Below are positions 6,735 to 7,979 of a stretch of 7,979 nt of DNA, in pieces. The notes beneath the pieces were generated by a model. The model was not told where the DNA came from, made no database searches, and was given only the letters and a program-made list of their open reading frames with translations. The first letter of the stretch is position 1; each line of letters starts with the position of its first letter. The stretch spans positions 1 to 7,979 of the forward strand of contig JAFAFZ010000289.1 in assembly GCA_023423215.1 (NCBI GenBank). The letters run 5' to 3'. The position numbers and the translations under genes are program-made. Source of the DNA: Actinomycetes bacterium (GTDB lineage: Bacteria > Actinomycetota > Acidimicrobiia > Acidimicrobiales > Microtrichaceae).

Positions 6735-6736
6735 TC

Positions 6737-7468
6737 GTGAGGACCATCCGCTACCAGTCGATCGCCGACGACCTGCGTCGTCGGCTCGGTGGCGAGGAGT
6801 TCGCCGGAGCGCGGGTGCTGCCCTCGGAGTCGGAGCTCTCCGAACAGTACGAGGCCAGCCGCGTGACGGTGCGACGGGCCCTCGAGGTGCTGCGGGCCGA
6901 GGGGCTGCTCGAGAGCCGGCAGGGCTTCGGCTGGCTGGTGGCGGGCGAGCCGCTGCGCCAGGACCTGTCCCGCCTGGGCACCCTGGACGCGCAGCTCTCC
7001 GCGGCCGGCATCCGCTCCGAGCGGCAGATCCTGTCCTTCGGCTTCGTGCCCTCCCCCGAGCGCGTGCGCACCGTCCTCGGGGGGCGCACGGTGCTCGAGG
7101 TGCGCCGACTCAACCTGGCCGACGGCGTGCCGTTCGCCCGCGTGACCGTGTGGTGCCCCGAGTCGCTCGGCGCGTCGCTCAGCCGCGACGACGTCGAGCG
7201 GGCGTCCTTCCTGGAGCAGCTGCCGGTGCGCCTGGGTGGTGCCACGCAGACCATCGGGGCCGAGCTGGTCAGCGACGAGGACGCGCAGCTCCTGGACGTG
7301 CCCCGGTCCTCGCCTGTGCTGGTCGCGGAGCGCATCACCCGCAGCGCCGAGGGCCGACCGGTGCTGATGAGCGAGCACGTGTTCCCGGCGCACCGCACCC
7401 GGTTCGCCGTCGAGCTGCCCGCCGACGACGGCTCGTTGCAGCCGACGGGTCTCCGCCTGGTCGACTGA
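6737..7468 (+). CDS. GntR-family (HutC-like) transcriptional regulator
   Basis: A 243-residue protein. Residues about 5-70 are the GntR winged helix-turn-helix, with the signature LPSESELSEQYEASRVTVRR (28-47) followed by ALEVLRAEGLLESRQGFGW. Residues about 85-228 fit the UTRA ligand-binding domain of the HutC subfamily: a run of strands, RILNL-type and SEHVFPAHRTRFAVEL segments. The ligand is unknown. The GTG at 6737 is chosen because it starts the DNA-binding domain and lies eight bases after a good -10; there is no ribosome binding site. It diverges from aconitase and shares its control region, so autoregulation and control of aconitase are the simplest hypotheses. The last 14 residues (DDGSLQPTGLRLVD, 230-243) extend beyond the usual UTRA end and are wholly encoded by the first unit of a tandem repeat that continues past the stop, so the present C-terminus may be recent. 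Confidence 0.93.
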   Translation: MRTIRYQSIADDLRRRLGGEEFAGARVLPSESELSEQYEASRVTVRRALEVLRAEGLLESRQGFGWLVAGEPLRQDLSRLGTLDAQLSAAGIRSERQILSFGFVPSPERVRTVLGGRTVLEVRRLNLADGVPFARVTVWCPESLGASLSRDDVERASFLEQLPVRLGGATQTIGAELVSDEDAQLLDVPRSSPVLVAERITRSAEGRPVLMSEHVFPAHRTRFAVELPADDGSLQPTGLRLVD

Positions 7469-7595
7469 GTCGTTCGGCCGGCGGTGGGGACGACGGCTCG
7501 TTGCAGCCGACGGGTCTCCGCCTGGTCGACTGAGTCGTTCGGCCGGCGGTGGAAACGACGGCTCGTTGCAGCCGACGGGTGTCCGCCTGGTCGAC
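7424..7595. repeat. 65-bp tandem repeat, 2.6 copies, over the GntR 3' end
   Basis: Unit 1 (7424-7488) and unit 2 (7489-7553) differ only at the last base. Unit 3 (7554-7595) is cut short after 42 bases with two differences. The shared 42-base core equals the last 14 codons of the regulator. Because 65 is not a multiple of three, units 2 and 3 are out of frame with the gene; unit 2 still ends its local frame with the same TGA, while unit 3 reads CGG there. Each unit contains a small dyad, CGGCT and AGCCG six bases apart. Near identity points to recent expansion by slippage or unequal exchange. Confidence 0.95.
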
Positions 7596-7607
7596 CGGGT
7601 CCGGACG

Positions 7608-7639
7608 CGACACACGGGGCCCGAGGGCCCCGTGTCTCG
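7608..7639. terminator. Strong GC hairpin between GntR and the pilin gene
   Basis: Positions 7608-7621 pair with 7626-7639 around the four-base loop CGAG, with a single C-C mismatch (7611 and 7636); the core ACACGGGGCC with GGCCCCGTGT is perfect. It lies between convergent genes and past the tandem repeats. No T run follows on either strand, so it is a probable two-way, U-less terminator. Confidence 0.65.
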
Positions 7640-7672
7640 ATCTCCACTCCCCGTGATCCTGGGTGGTGGTCC

Positions 7673-7696
7673 GGACGGTGCGCCGTTGCGCCGTCC
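7673..7696 (-). terminator. Hairpin just after the pilin stop
   Basis: On the minus strand GGACGG (7696 to about 7691) pairs with CCGTCC (7678 to 7673), with an inner CGC-AACG-GCG stem-loop and a small bulge. It starts four bases after the pilin TGA. It is the likely end of the pilin transcript, again without a T run. Confidence 0.5.
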
Positions 7697-7699
7697 CGG

Positions 7700-7906
7700 T
7701 CAGCCGTCGGACGCCGCGTCGAGCGTGCTGTCCGCGGAGCTGAAGCTGCTGTTCGTGGCGTCCCCCAGGAAGGTGACGCCACCGACGACCACCACGGCGA
7801 TGAGGGCGACGAGGAGTGCGTACTCCACGAGGCTGGCGCCTCGTTCGTCGTGCCGTCGCGTTCGGCGGAGCGGTGGCTGTTCCGTGTCGTCGTGCTGGTG
7901 CGACAT
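7700..7906 (-). CDS. Flp/Fap-family pilin precursor
   Basis: A 68-codon gene for a 67-residue, or slightly longer, prepilin, typical for the family. A charged, His/Arg-rich leader (1-23) ends in RGASLVEYALL. The prepilin peptidase site is expected between G23 and A24, leaving Glu at mature position 5 and the Glu-Tyr pair diagnostic of Flp pilins. A single hydrophobic helix follows (about 26-45, ALLVALIAVVVVGGVTFL), then a short polar tail. The mature protein of about 44 residues would polymerise into Tad/Flp adhesive pili at the cell surface, processed by a TadV/CpaA-type peptidase. The ATG at 7906 is preceded by GAGGAG only two bases away, an unusually short spacing. No other Tad gene is inside the window; if a cluster exists it lies to the right, beyond the edge. 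Confidence 0.9.
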   Translation of the reverse strand: MSHQHDDTEQPPLRRTRRHDERGASLVEYALLVALIAVVVVGGVTFLGDATNSSFSSADSTLDAASDG

Positions 7907-7924
7907 GGCTCCTCGTGTTGCCGG

Positions 7925-7942
7925 GGCGCTCGGTGGAGCGCC
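7925..7942 (-). promoter_or_regulatory. Hairpin in the pilin leader
   Basis: GGCGCTC (7925-7931) and GAGCGCC (7936-7942) form a perfect 7-bp stem with the loop GGTG. It lies 10 bases before the GAGGAG ribosome binding site of the pilin gene, if the promoter is further upstream. It could shape translation or mRNA stability, or be an operator. I see no clear promoter in the remaining bases to 7979. Confidence 0.35.
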
Positions 7943-7979
7943 GGGGCGGAAAATGCGAGGGGGGCGGGTCCAGCGGACC

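Noticed and set aside
7424..7595. CRISPR array
   Set aside because: The units are contiguous with no unique spacers, the period is 65 bases, and the first unit is coding.
7335..7613. Minus-strand open frames with repeated VDQAETRRLQRAVV peptides
   Set aside because: They arise from reading the 65-bp tandem repeat and the GntR gene antisense; there is no start signal or domain.

Overview
This is a high-GC bacterial window (strong G/C preference at third codon positions). It most likely comes from an actinomycete-phylum organism (Actinomycetota). The best pointers are a 6C-type small RNA, a family known from Actinobacteria, sitting directly upstream of a SerB-like HAD phosphatase gene, and three genes that look leaderless. 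A mitochondrial-type aconitase in place of the long AcnA of Mycobacterium and Streptomyces suggests a deeper-branching class such as Acidimicrobiia; that placement is inference.

Layout. At 1-79 is the 3' tail of an unidentified plus-strand gene. At 101-2452 are two minus-strand genes: a LysR-type regulator followed by citrate synthase (gltA). The 260-base gap at 2453-2712 holds divergent promoters and a small RNA with three C6-loop hairpins, the last of which is its terminator. At 2713-4176 is a plus-strand fusion of a HAD-IB phosphatase and a PlsC-type acyltransferase. At 4177-4326 is a short convergent spacer with an 18-bp perfect inverted repeat and a duplicated copy of the aconitase tail. 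At 4327-6597 is aconitase (minus strand). At 6598-6736 is a divergent control region with palindromic and directly repeated elements. At 6737-7468 is a GntR/HutC-type regulator (plus strand). At 7424-7595 its last 14 codons are repeated in tandem (65-bp unit). Two hairpins follow, and then a Flp-type pilin gene (7700-7906, minus strand).

How it fits together. Citrate synthase and aconitase catalyse the first two steps of the TCA cycle, and each lies next to a transcription regulator: LysR upstream of gltA on the same strand, GntR divergent from aconitase. The sequence makes local control plausible but does not prove it. The Flp pilin at the right edge probably begins an unrelated Tad pilus locus outside the window.

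Main points of interest are the small RNA with a C6 loop in all three hairpins, and the duplication of gene 3' ends (aconitase and GntR), each copying exactly 14 codons' worth of sequence just past the gene.
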